Source of the DNA: Nitrososphaeraceae archaeon
GTDB taxonomy: Archaea; Thermoproteota; Nitrososphaeria; Nitrososphaerales; Nitrososphaeraceae
Direction of reading: 5' to 3'
NCBI GenBank assembly: GCA_021325075.1
Contig: JAJPHX010000032.1
Location: 1-37,998 of the forward strand
DNA: 37,998 nt
In this document: positions 31,376 through 37,881 of the stretch, one piece after another
How the letters are laid out: every line of letters starts with the position of its first letter
How positions within the stretch are numbered: position 1 is the first letter of the stretch
The notes under the pieces: model-generated
Databases searched by the model: none
Told to the model about the DNA's origin: nothing
The model's input: the letters and a program-made list of their open reading frames with translations, nothing else
Translations under genes and position numbers: made by a program

Positions 31376-31789
31376 TTATTCGACTGCTTTTGCGATCCTG
31401 TCAAGCGCCTCTTCTGTACCCTCGGCAATGTGTTTTTTTACCATGCCAGTAAACATTCCAAGGAACCCGGCAAGCTTGATGTCCCATGCAACATCGATCC
31501 TTGTCTTGTCACCTGTCGGGTTCAGCGTAACAACCTTGGTGCCTTTCATCGGGCCTCCAGTTATTGTTATCTCGACTGATTTTTTCGGATTGAGCACCAC
31601 AGTCTGGAGGCACCTTGAATCTTTGAACGAGATCGTGACTTCGCGCTCTATTGTATTGCCGTTTTTGCTGATGTTTTTCACTGTCTTTGTCCCGTGCCAG
31701 TACTGGGGCTCGTTGTCAACGTCTGAAATAACATCCCACACCCTGTCTATTGGCGCTGACATTTCCCGACTTGCATTTATGGCTACCAT
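31376..31789 (-). CDS. SRPBCC/START-like ligand-binding protein
   Basis: A 137-residue protein with the polyketide cyclase/START-like fold: the N-terminal SREMSAPIDRVWDVISDVDNEPQYWHGTK is the typical beta1-helix signature of the SRPBCC superfamily, followed by antiparallel strands and a long C-terminal helix (GMFTGMVKKHIAEGTEEALDRIAKAV). Such proteins bind hydrophobic ligands in a central cavity. Because it lies 30 bases upstream of a membrane glycosyltransferase, a lipid-related ligand is a reasonable guess only. Confidence 0.85.
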   Translation of the reverse strand: MVAINASREMSAPIDRVWDVISDVDNEPQYWHGTKTVKNISKNGNTIEREVTISFKDSRCLQTVVLNPKKSVEITITGGPMKGTKVVTLNPTGDKTRIDVAWDIKLAGFLGMFTGMVKKHIAEGTEEALDRIAKAVE

Positions 31790-31914
31790 TAACTCTCATC
31801 CAGAGTAGACGAGCTATATTAGCACATAGTATAGCAGGCTAACTGGGCAGATATCTGAACTTCGTAGTGTTCGTAGCTACTTCTTTTTTCTGCCGCTCTT
31901 CTTTCTTGCTGCCT

Positions 31915-32355
31915 TTATCTGCTTGCGAGCCCTTGTTGCGTGCCTTTTAGCTTGCTAGCGGTGCTTTTTAGCATCTTTGTCGTCTTTGGTTTGTGGGCCC
32001 GTGAATTCCTTTTTCTGCCTGCAAATCTTGGTTTTGGCAACTGCTTTGTCACCAGATGCACCGTCTCCTGCGCCACTGCAGCAGTTTCCCTTGCTACGTT
32101 GGTGGTGTCTGCCACTGTCTTGTTCACGTCCTTGGCTGCATCTCTTATCTCCACGGTGGTGTCACGTGCAGCCAGAGCAGCTTCGCGCGCTGCTCCGGCA
32201 ATTTCTTCGATTGCGCCGCTGTCGCGAAAGGCTTTCACGGTTTCTCTGGCCGTGGCGGCAGCTTCACGCACATTTTTAGCAGTGTCTTTTACTATCTGGG
32301 CAGCTTTCTCTGCAGTCAGCTCGTCCTTGGCCTTTGCAGACCGACTTCTTGACAT
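31915..32355 (-). CDS. Heptad-rich LEA/apolipophorin-like protein with basic C-terminus, probably frameshifted
   Basis: A 146-residue protein. Residues 10-105 are repeats of an 11-residue-like amphipathic pattern rich in Ala, Glu, Lys and Thr (KDTAKNVREAAATARETVK, AREAALAARDTTVEIRDAAK), as in LEA-type or coiled proteins. The final 40 residues are Lys/Arg/Thr-rich. After the annotated stop, the -1 frame stays open without a start and encodes KRHATRARKQIKAARKK plus SGRKKK before a stop at 31877-31879, which looks like the natural basic tail. A slip at the AAAA run in the CTA-AAA codons would join them. Either an indel or sequencing error truncated the tail or it is reached by recoding. Possible nucleic-acid-coating or stress-protein role. 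Confidence 0.7.
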   Translation of the reverse strand: MSRSRSAKAKDELTAEKAAQIVKDTAKNVREAAATARETVKAFRDSGAIEEIAGAAREAALAARDTTVEIRDAAKDVNKTVADTTNVARETAAVAQETVHLVTKQLPKPRFAGRKRNSRAHKPKTTKMLKSTASKLKGTQQGLASR

Positions 32356-32409
32356 GCATTAAATGGGTTACTATCGTATAAAAGAGGAATCGTAATTTGC
32401 AACCTAGGA

Positions 32410-32841
32410 CTATACTTCTGTCCCTTGCCCGATTTTCACGATAAAGCCGCAGCTCATTTCAGGTCTGAAGGTTCCCTTGATAAGCAGGCAGCCACCTGAA
32501 TACAAATAGAACTTGCAGTCCCGGCACTGAAAGCCTTGCGCGCCTTCATTGATGACGTATCCCTCGTCATAGTCAAGCTTTTTCCCGGTTTTCTTGATGA
32601 AATGCCACACGATGTCACCGGGCAGCATCCCATCACCTTTTGAAGAGAAGAACTTTGAAATCCCGCGCTCGTTGTTTATTTTGCCTTCCACTACGTGGCA
32701 TTTTTCTTCGTCGCCCAGATTGAACTTGCATTTTACGCATGATTGGCCGGGCCGGGCGTTTTCCGAATAGCCTGCCTGGGCTCTGGGTATTTTCTTTTTG
32801 GTGTTTAGAACTTGAAAAAAGGCGGCATCCGGCACCGACAT
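32410..32841 (-). CDS. Tandem Cys-motif protein, HiPIP-like
   Basis: A 143-residue protein with a duplicated cysteine motif. Copy 2 is complete: C106-x2-C109-x8-C118-x12-C131 (FQCRDCKFYLYSGGC...KGTFRPEMSCGF). Copy 1 has C35-x2-C38-x9-C48 (SCVKCKFNLGDEEKC...EGKINNERGISKFF) with the fourth cysteine missing. The spacing and the K/E-G-x-I/F segment resemble the high-potential iron-sulfur protein fold, so copy 2 may hold a [4Fe-4S] cluster while copy 1 does not. There is no signal peptide, unlike most HiPIPs. A zinc site is the alternative. No close partner gene is evident. Confidence 0.72.
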   Translation of the reverse strand: MSVPDAAFFQVLNTKKKIPRAQAGYSENARPGQSCVKCKFNLGDEEKCHVVEGKINNERGISKFFSSKGDGMLPGDIVWHFIKKTGKKLDYDEGYVINEGAQGFQCRDCKFYLYSGGCLLIKGTFRPEMSCGFIVKIGQGTEV

Positions 32842-32934
32842 CTCGTCTTCTTTTTGTTGTCCAGTTGACTTGGCGACAGCAGATTCTTTTGCTTCCGTGG
32901 GATACAGCTAGGCTACAAACTATTTAACAAAAAG

Positions 32935-33669
32935 CTAAAGGGTACGCACTCTGGTAGTTTCATGCGGCTTTAGCTTGTCCCAGAAAGTGCCTAAGATGAT
33001 GCCAAGAAGCGCCCAGAATATGCCCATGGTAAAGCCACTCGCTATCCTAAAGCCGATTACCAAGTCCATGGGTGCGGTAATTGGATCGGGGTTTGGCGGC
33101 ATCGCGGCGTACGCCACTATCATTATCGCGCCATAGATTGCAGGAACCAAGATTTTCTTGGCTTCATGCTTGCCATCTTTGCCAAGCTTTCTGTACAGAA
33201 ACGCTAGGCCGAGAGCCGAAAAGCCCGATATTGCTAAAAATCCGATATATTGCGACTGCCTGTAAGATATTGTTGCAGGGTCGCCTACTGCCGGCGGGTT
33301 CGCGGGATACTTCAAGGCAGGAACGATATAGAGAACGAATAGCATAATGACGGCCAGTATCAACGCCTTCTTTTTGTTGCTAGAAGCAGGGATAGAGTCT
33401 CTTGCATATGCAAATACCAGTCCAAAGAGTGCACCAAGCGAAAGACCAAGGATCGTTCCAGCCGCTATTTCGCCGCCTTTTTGCCATATCCTATAGTTCT
33501 CAAACTGTGTCGGGTTAATCATCTCGCCTGATGACATTGCCTTTTGGTTTTCAAGTGCAATCGCTTTTTCAATGAAGGGTTCGACTATCCCTTGGTTGAT
33601 TGTAGACAGAATGGTGCCTGCAATCGCGCCTGCAAGAAGGGTGATGGCAATAAAAGTGAAGGTTCTCAT
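32935..33669 (-). CDS. cbtA: Cobalt transporter subunit CbtA
   Basis: A 244-residue integral membrane protein with about six hydrophobic helices, starting TFIAITLLAGAIAGTILST. It fits the CbtA family, a predicted cobalt importer seen under cobalamin control in bacteria. Support comes from the long first loop (FENYRIWQKGGEIAAGTILG), the conserved PANPPAVGDPATISYRQ-type loop between helices, and the PPNPDP segment, as well as from the adjacent CbtB gene 15 bases upstream. Cobalt import would serve cobalamin synthesis, which ammonia-oxidising archaea carry out. Confidence 0.88.
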   Translation of the reverse strand: MRTFTFIAITLLAGAIAGTILSTINQGIVEPFIEKAIALENQKAMSSGEMINPTQFENYRIWQKGGEIAAGTILGLSLGALFGLVFAYARDSIPASSNKKKALILAVIMLFVLYIVPALKYPANPPAVGDPATISYRQSQYIGFLAISGFSALGLAFLYRKLGKDGKHEAKKILVPAIYGAIMIVAYAAMPPNPDPITAPMDLVIGFRIASGFTMGIFWALLGIILGTFWDKLKPHETTRVRTL

Positions 33670-33684
33670 AAAGACCAGAAAGGT

Positions 33685-33915
33685 TTAGTGGCAGGGCAAT
33701 CCTGCAGCATGCCTCATGTCGTGGTAGAATTCATGGGCCCAGTTGGTCCCTGAGGGGCTGCCGCTACCGTCAGCTGGCACGCTAAAGCCAAATACTTCTC
33801 CCTGATCAAATCCCACCATAAAGACTCCAAACGCAAGCACTACGAGCAAAATGGCTACAGCCTTTTTGGAAACGCCGGTTGTTGTCTTTGCGGCTTGGTC
33901 ATTTCTTAGAGACAT
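33685..33915 (-). CDS. cbtB: Cobalt transporter subunit CbtB
   Basis: A 76-residue protein with one transmembrane helix (about 20-38, AVAILLVVLAFGVFMVGF) and an extracytoplasmic His-rich end, HEFYHDMRHAAGLPCH, the metal-binding signature of CbtB. The ATG at 33915 was chosen over an upstream in-frame Met: a Shine-Dalgarno-like AGGTGG sits just before it, and a TATA element (minus, 33939-33948) lies about 27 bases away. cbtA follows after 15 bases. No cobalamin riboswitch fits in the short leader, so control is more likely by the divergently encoded regulator. Confidence 0.9.
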   Translation of the reverse strand: MSLRNDQAAKTTTGVSKKAVAILLVVLAFGVFMVGFDQGEVFGFSVPADGSGSPSGTNWAHEFYHDMRHAAGLPCH

Positions 33916-33938
33916 TCCACCTCGGATAGATTTCGGTG

Positions 33939-33986
33939 TTATATAAATAATCGGATGGTTTATCCAACTTGCACAGAATAAATAAA
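33939..33986. promoter_or_regulatory. Divergent promoters of cbtBA and the 34012 regulator
   Basis: Minus-strand ATTTATATAA (33939-33948) serves cbtB and plus-strand aataaataaa (33977-33986) serves the regulator. The two TATA boxes are under 30 bases apart, so one bound protein could affect both genes. Confidence 0.5.
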
Positions 33987-34011
33987 TTCGCCGGCTGGCA
34001 GCTGTTGCAAT

Positions 34012-34656
34012 ATGCACATGTACATCAAAGCCCTTGAAAAGGTCGCAAGCAGGTACGCGCCAAGCAGAGCACTTTCTTTTGATGTTGTGCATGTGTTTGC
34101 CACGCTACAATTGATAGAGAATGGCGGCAAGACAAGCAGGGACTCACTGTGCACGGGGCTTGCCCTTGGGGAAGGGACTATCAAGACGCTTGTAAAGCAC
34201 ATGAAGATGCACAGGCTTGTGGAAACTTCAAACGGAGGAACGAAAATGACCGCCAAGGGCAGGGGGATATGCTCAGAGCTGCTTTCCTCGATGCCGTCAG
34301 AGATGAGCCTGCCAAGATGCTCGATAGCCCTTGGGAAATTCAACTATGCAGTGCTTCTCAGGGAATTTGGGTTTGCGGTAAAGTCAGGCATAGAGCAGAG
34401 AGACGCGGCTATAAAGATGGGCGCGATTGGTGCGACTACCCTGCTTTTCAAGGACGGCAAGTGTGTAATGCCGGCAAGCAGCCAGGATTCTCTAAAAAAG
34501 GAACCAGAGATCCGCAGGATGCTGGCTGAAAAACTAAAACCAAAGGAAGGAGATGTCATAATAATAGGAAGTGCAGACAGCAACGAAAAGACGGCAGAGC
34601 TGGCTGCAAAAAATGCGGCTCTGTTGACGATATTTAGCCACGAGAAGCATCACTGA
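34012..34656 (+). CDS. Winged-helix regulator with DUF4443-like C-terminal domain
   Basis: A 214-residue cytoplasmic protein. Residues 15-90 are a winged helix (FDVVHVFATLQLIENGGKTSRD, LGEGTIKTLVKHMKMHRLVE, then TKMTAKGRGICSEL). The C-terminal part (about 100-200) is an alpha/beta domain with GAIGATTLLFKDGKCVMP and GDVIIIGSADSNEKTAELAAKNAAL, resembling the DUF4443/DUF2111-type ligand domain seen in archaeal regulators. Divergent transcription from cbtBA suggests a metal- or cobalamin-responsive role, by position only. ATG at 34012 fits the TATA element; a second Met is two codons later. Confidence 0.8.
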   Translation: MHMYIKALEKVASRYAPSRALSFDVVHVFATLQLIENGGKTSRDSLCTGLALGEGTIKTLVKHMKMHRLVETSNGGTKMTAKGRGICSELLSSMPSEMSLPRCSIALGKFNYAVLLREFGFAVKSGIEQRDAAIKMGAIGATTLLFKDGKCVMPASSQDSLKKEPEIRRMLAEKLKPKEGDVIIIGSADSNEKTAELAAKNAALLTIFSHEKHH

Positions 34657-34666
34657 TTGGCTTCTA

Positions 34667-34825
34667 TCAGGTCGTAGCTTCCGCGTCAGGGTGCAAGTCT
34701 CTTCTGTGCACTTCCATCTCGTCGACATTTCTGAATTTCTTGCCGCAAATGTCGCAAGTCCTTTTGACGCGCCGGCCATAAAGAATGTCGGCAAGCCTCA
34801 TTAGGTAAATGCCAAATCCCCACAT
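34667..34825 (-). CDS. C2H2 mini-finger protein with hydrophobic N-terminal helix
   Basis: A 52-residue protein made of an amphipathic N-terminal helix (MWGFGIYLMRLADILYG) and one C2H2 finger: C24-x2-C27-x12-H40-x4-H45 (RTCDICGKKFRNVDEMEVHRR). Two in-frame ATGs are possible (34825 and 34801), each with a TATA element at the right distance (34850-34857 and 34828-34842); I prefer the longer form because the extra residues look coding. The helix could bind membrane or a partner. It converges on the DUF4443-like regulator. Confidence 0.72.
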   Translation of the reverse strand: MWGFGIYLMRLADILYGRRVKRTCDICGKKFRNVDEMEVHRRDLHPDAEATT

Positions 34826-34879
34826 CGATTATTAATATACGTCATTTCTTTAAAACTTAACTATACTTTTTTCAAATCG

Positions 34880-34887
34880 TTATATTC
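34880..34887 (+). promoter_or_regulatory. uspA-like gene TATA box
   Basis: ttatattc lies 26 bases before the TTG start at 34909 and supports it. Confidence 0.4.
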
Positions 34888-34908
34888 ACTGCGATGCCAT
34901 AATTATCA

Positions 34909-35367
34909 TTGGCTAGGTTCGAGAGGTTGCTGGTATGCGTGGACGGCTCTGAATCTTCCATGAAGGCAGCTGGCTATGCGGTGGAGATAGCAAAAGAGTA
35001 TGGTGCGCAGGTGATCGCGCTCAACGTCATTGTTTCGCAGCTTGGGTATGCGTACTCGTCAGGTGCTTTTGGTCTTGTCGGGCCCAGCACCATAAACGAC
35101 CTGCTTGAAAAGTCAAAGCAGGAGGCACAAAAGTGGTTTGACGAGATAGGCAAGAATGCCACGGCAAACGGTGTCCAGCTCAAGACCGAGGTTGTCGCAA
35201 GCCCGACTTCAGTAGCACCAGCAATAGTGGATTACGCGGAGAAAAACAAGGTCGATCTGGTGGTGGTTGGCACAAGGGGGCGGTCAGGCTTTACCAAACT
35301 GCTGCTTGGAAGTGTCGCGTCAGGCGTAGTAACTTATGCAAGCTGCCCAGTCATGGTCGTAAAATAA
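34909..35367 (+). CDS. Universal stress protein (UspA family)
   Basis: A 152-residue single-domain Usp. It starts with the beta1 strand RLLVCVDGSESSMKAAGYAV and ends with the ATP-binding signature G121-x2-G124-x9-G134-S135 (GTRGRSGFTKLLLGSVASGVV), then SCPVMVV. An intact signature means ATP binding and dimerisation are likely. The start codon is TTG; no ATG is available near the N-terminus. Likely a stress-responsive signalling protein. The PRC-barrel/zinc-finger gene follows in the same direction with its own TATA element. Confidence 0.93.
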   Translation: MARFERLLVCVDGSESSMKAAGYAVEIAKEYGAQVIALNVIVSQLGYAYSSGAFGLVGPSTINDLLEKSKQEAQKWFDEIGKNATANGVQLKTEVVASPTSVAPAIVDYAEKNKVDLVVVGTRGRSGFTKLLLGSVASGVVTYASCPVMVVK

Positions 35368-35374
35368 CCTAATC

Positions 35375-35383
35375 GATAAATAT
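35375..35383 (+). promoter_or_regulatory. TATA box of the PRC-barrel/zinc-finger gene
   Basis: gataaatat lies about 25 bases before the ATG at 35404. Confidence 0.4.
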
Positions 35384-35403
35384 CTTGGAAGGCAGGTTTT
35401 ACT

Positions 35404-35859
35404 ATGGCAGAGACAACTGCTCATCAAAAGAAGGGCTGGATTGATCTTATCAATGAATCTGTCCATACAAGCGATGATGTTGACATTGGAGACATTGACG
35501 CAGTCAGCCGCGACTTTGTGGTTATCAAGCGCGGCTTTGTAAATGTGCATTATTACTACATCCCGATGAACAAGGTTGAAGGATGGGACGGACATGTGTT
35601 GTGGTTAAAGATAACAGAAGATGAGGTAAAGAGCAAGTATGAGCGAGATGCAGTGCCTGACCCATCGCGGTACTTTGTCAAGGATTATCCTGGCTATACA
35701 GCCGCATACCCTGACCTTACGATGATAATTCCCCGGTACACCGCGCCTATCTACGCCTCGGTCTCTCCGGAACAGCCGCTGATCTTCAGGTGCGACTTGT
35801 GTAATGCGCCGTTTCGGACAGAAGACGAGCTAAGCGCCCATGTTGCAGCAAACCACTGA
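35404..35859 (+). CDS. PRC-barrel-like domain fused to a C2H2 zinc finger
   Basis: A 151-residue protein. Residues 10-75 are beta-rich and resemble a PRC-barrel/DUF2171-type domain (GDIDAVSRDFVVIKRGF, then HYYYIPMNKVEGWDGHVLWLKIT), a fold that mediates protein or ligand binding. A Pro/Tyr-rich linker follows, then a terminal C2H2 finger, CDLCNAPFRTEDELSAHV with C-x2-C-x12-H-x4-H. The pairing of these two modules is uncommon, and the finger matches the spacing of the single-finger mini-proteins nearby. Role unknown; possibly a scaffold. Confidence 0.8.
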   Translation: MAETTAHQKKGWIDLINESVHTSDDVDIGDIDAVSRDFVVIKRGFVNVHYYYIPMNKVEGWDGHVLWLKITEDEVKSKYERDAVPDPSRYFVKDYPGYTAAYPDLTMIIPRYTAPIYASVSPEQPLIFRCDLCNAPFRTEDELSAHVAANH

Positions 35860-35861
35860 AC

Positions 35862-36011
35862 TTACATTTTCTTTTTGCTGCTTTTCCCCTTTCTACCCAT
35901 CGTGGCATTGCATACTGCGTATGCATTTCTGGCGCTGCCCTTTCTTTTTACTTTTGTGACGCACCTATCAAACTTTCTTGTGCTTAACCCCTTTTTGATT
36001 CCCCTTGGCAT
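35862..36011 (-). CDS. Small basic protein with two conserved-type cysteines
   Basis: A 49-residue, Lys/Arg-rich protein (MPRGIKKGLSTRKFDRCVTK...SARNAYAVCNATMGRKGK). The FDRCV-x2-V-K pattern plus NAYAVCNA resembles a short family found in archaea and in some phages, whose function is not known to me. A TATA element (minus, 36033-36042) precedes the ATG by about 27 bases. The stop is two bases from the stop of the convergent PRC-barrel gene. Confidence 0.72.
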   Translation of the reverse strand: MPRGIKKGLSTRKFDRCVTKVKRKGSARNAYAVCNATMGRKGKSSKKKM

Positions 36012-36126
36012 ACCCTATTTTGAGAAAGATGATTAATCAAGGCTGCAAACTGTCATTTTATCATGCGCCGACCCTTTATTCGGTCATGCTTCCGCTGATC
36101 AGTTTGGAGGGGATTCATAGAAGAAC

Positions 36127-36137
36127 TGTTTTTATTG
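36127..36137 (+). promoter_or_regulatory. TATA box of the two-finger gene
   Basis: gtttttattga is 25-35 bases before the TTG start at 36162. Confidence 0.4.
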
Positions 36138-36161
36138 AACTGATTATCACACACTGTCATA

Positions 36162-36407
36162 TTGGAAACCAACATATTCAAATGCAATGACTGTGGCCGC
36201 GAGTTTGAACTCGATTACCAATTAGAACTGCATACAAAATTTATGCACAGCTCTAGTATCTACAAATGCGAAAAATGTGGACAAGAATTTGCATCAAAGG
36301 AACAAATCGACATGCATCTGTCAAACGTTATACATGATAGCAAAGACAAGCCCACGGATGACTATAGAGGAAACAGACCAGTGGAGCAATCTCGGAAACT
36401 GTACTGA
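36162..36407 (+). CDS. Two-finger C2H2 zinc-finger protein
   Basis: An 81-residue protein with two classical fingers: FKCNDCGREFELDYQLELHT (C-x2-C-x12-H-x4/5-H) and YKCEKCGQEFASKEQIDMHL, joined by a short SSSI linker, then a polar, charged tail. Two tandem fingers could give real DNA binding. The start is TTG at 36162, supported by the TATA spacing and by the finger starting only six residues later. It is the only two-finger member of the cluster. Confidence 0.8.
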   Translation: METNIFKCNDCGREFELDYQLELHTKFMHSSSIYKCEKCGQEFASKEQIDMHLSNVIHDSKDKPTDDYRGNRPVEQSRKLY

Positions 36408-36496
36408 TATCAAAAGTCTTTTCTAATCATTATTTTATGAACCCTGAACATTTTTTCATGAATGCCCTTTAATAACTTGAATGCCATTTGCTCTAT

Positions 36497-37012
36497 TCAA
36501 AGCTGTCTTGACACATTATTTTCTCTCTTTCTCGAAAGTTCACTAAATATTACAACCGCTCCCGTCAGAACAGAAGTTAAGATTATGAAGGATTTAGAGT
36601 ATTGGTCTGACATTTCTGCGTGTTCAAGGTAGTCATGGTCCGCTTGTTCTGAATGAGAGTAATTTTCAAATAACTTTTCATAATATCCGGGTGCCAATAC
36701 AAAGGTATTATTTTGCTCGTTGAAAACGACATAATCCTTGGCTTCTTGCGAAACCTCGCTAACTAGAAAATCTCCAATTCGTGTTTCATTTCTATGATAT
36801 TCAATTGTTGCCTGAATAAGCAGTTCTTCATCCTGGCGCGCCTGCTCATCTGCAAGACGTTCATAGCGAAGCGTTGTTGTTAATTCTGCATTGGTTAGTG
36901 CATAATATTTCTGAGCTTCAGCTGCGTAATAACCAGCGATTGAAGCCGCGATAGACGCAACGGCTGCCAGTGCTATTATGATCGTGTTTCTACGCGATGG
37001 AGAAGGAACCAC
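36497..37012 (-). CDS. Membrane protein with large external domain between two helices
   Basis: A 171-residue protein with an N-terminal helix (about 9-30, NTIIIALAAVASIAASIAGYY), a 100-residue charged, helical, extracytoplasmic-type segment (Glu/Gln/Tyr-rich, three N-x-S/T sites) and a C-terminal helix (about 141-160, SFIILTSVLTGAVVIFSEL) followed by a basic tail (RKRENN). The topology resembles sensor-type proteins lacking a cytoplasmic module, but no domain is recognised. A TATA element (minus, 37044-37052) lies about 32 bases before the ATG, divergent from the next zinc-finger gene. Confidence 0.72.
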   Translation of the reverse strand: MVPSPSRRNTIIIALAAVASIAASIAGYYAAEAQKYYALTNAELTTTLRYERLADEQARQDEELLIQATIEYHRNETRIGDFLVSEVSQEAKDYVVFNEQNNTFVLAPGYYEKLFENYSHSEQADHDYLEHAEMSDQYSKSFIILTSVLTGAVVIFSELSRKRENNVSRQL

Positions 37013-37104
37013 TAGTTTATCTTTTCAACGATTAGAACGCGTAGTATAAAGAGATATGTTGTATTGAAACATACTTATCTCATGAAGACTATTTCAGTTT
37101 GTTA

Positions 37105-37239
37105 ATGCCATCAGCAACGACAAGCAGTAATGAACTAAAGTGCGATGAATGCGGAATTGTATTCACAACAATGCAAGACAAGGAAGAGCACATGAAGCTG
37201 GAGCATGAAGAAAGCAGACGCCCTACCGGCGTGAGGTAG
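37105..37239 (+). CDS. Single C2H2 zinc-finger microprotein
   Basis: A 44-residue ORF with one finger, C13-x2-C16-x12-H29-x4-H34 (CDECGIVFTTMQDKEEHMK), preceded by a Ser/Thr-rich start and followed by a short basic tail. A TATA candidate (acttatc, 37074-37080) lies about 29 bases before the ATG. Same finger spacing as its neighbours. Confidence 0.75.
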   Translation: MPSATTSSNELKCDECGIVFTTMQDKEEHMKLEHEESRRPTGVR

Positions 37240-37241
37240 TG

Positions 37242-37379
37242 CTATTCGCTTGCTTCTCTGATCCTTTCTTTTTGCTCGCTTGTCTCGTAGCCCCGCTCAG
37301 GATCAAATAACGCGTTTGCTGCTGGGCTTGATCCGCCCTTGGTTTCCGGTTTGTTTTTCATCTCTTTATCGTCAATCAT
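37242..37379 (-). CDS. Hydrophilic microprotein
   Basis: A 45-residue, highly charged, probably disordered protein (MIDDKEMKNKPETKGG...FDPERGYETSEQKERIREAS). No cysteines or hydrophobic core. A TATA element (minus, 37401-37409) about 26 bases before the ATG supports it. It converges on the 37105 finger gene with two bases between stops. Unknown function. Confidence 0.5.
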   Translation of the reverse strand: MIDDKEMKNKPETKGGSSPAANALFDPERGYETSEQKERIREASE

Positions 37380-37430
37380 GACATCCCTTGTTCAACATCG
37401 TAATTAAGCTCGCAACGATTGCGAAACTGT

Positions 37431-37440
37431 CTTATATTTT
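37431..37440 (+). promoter_or_regulatory. TATA box of the 37458 finger gene
   Basis: cttatatttt lies about 23 bases before the ATG at 37458, a strong match. Confidence 0.45.
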
Positions 37441-37457
37441 GTGGTTAAGTAGTAGTC

Positions 37458-37583
37458 ATGTCGAATCAAGCGCCCAAAAGACCGCATTACCATTGTGAAA
37501 AATGCGATAAGGACTTTCCAAGCATGCTTGATCTAGAGGAGCACCGCAAGATTGACCATGCTGCTGCAGCATCCATGACTTGA
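37458..37583 (+). CDS. Single C2H2 zinc-finger microprotein
   Basis: A 41-residue ORF with one finger, C13-x2-C16-x12-H29-x4-H34 (CEKCDKDFPSMLDLEEHRK), then an Ala-rich tail. A stop lies three codons before the ATG. The ubiquitin-like gene begins 38 bases later on the same strand (or overlaps, if its TTG at 37580 is used), so they may be co-transcribed. Confidence 0.75.
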   Translation: MSNQAPKRPHYHCEKCDKDFPSMLDLEEHRKIDHAAAASMT

Positions 37584-37621
37584 TCCGCTGCAGTTATGTG
37601 GCATGTCTGCCATTATCTCTT

Positions 37622-37849
37622 ATGGAAGAAAAAGCAAGTAGCGAACTTGTCATCCATATTGATGGGAAAAATATTCAAGTACCAGAGAAGCTCCTGACAG
37701 GCGACCAGCTTTTGGAAATTGCCGGCCTTCCGCCAAAGGATTATGACGTCTATCTTGTCTACGAAGGCGGCAAAAAACATCTTGTTGACAGCAGGGAAGC
37801 GATAGAGGTCCAGCGCGGCATGAATTTCGCAGTAGCACACAAGCCTTGA
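37622..37849 (+). CDS. Solitary ubiquitin-like (multiubiquitin-family) domain protein
   Basis: A 75-residue beta-grasp protein. SELVIHIDGKNIQVPE, LLTGDQLLEIAGLPPKDYD and VYLVYEGGKKHLVD, then EAIEVQRGMNFAV, follow the pattern of the bacterial multiubiquitin domain (strand, IDG turn, T-G-x-x-L-L-x-x-A-G helix, YD-x-YLV, final F). Such domains usually occur in tandem next to E1/E2/JAB-like genes; here there is one copy, no diglycine end (it stops at AHKP) and no such partner in the window. ATG 37622 is preferred; an in-frame TTG at 37580 would add 14 residues. It lies among zinc-finger genes. Confidence 0.72.
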   Translation: MEEKASSELVIHIDGKNIQVPEKLLTGDQLLEIAGLPPKDYDVYLVYEGGKKHLVDSREAIEVQRGMNFAVAHKP

Positions 37850-37881
37850 AGAGTTATCATTCATTTTGTGCAAGACATTGC

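Noticed and set aside
33685-34092. 135-codon version of cbtB
   Set aside because: The additional 59 codons cross the divergent promoter and the start of the regulator gene; ATG 33915 has a Shine-Dalgarno match and a TATA box.
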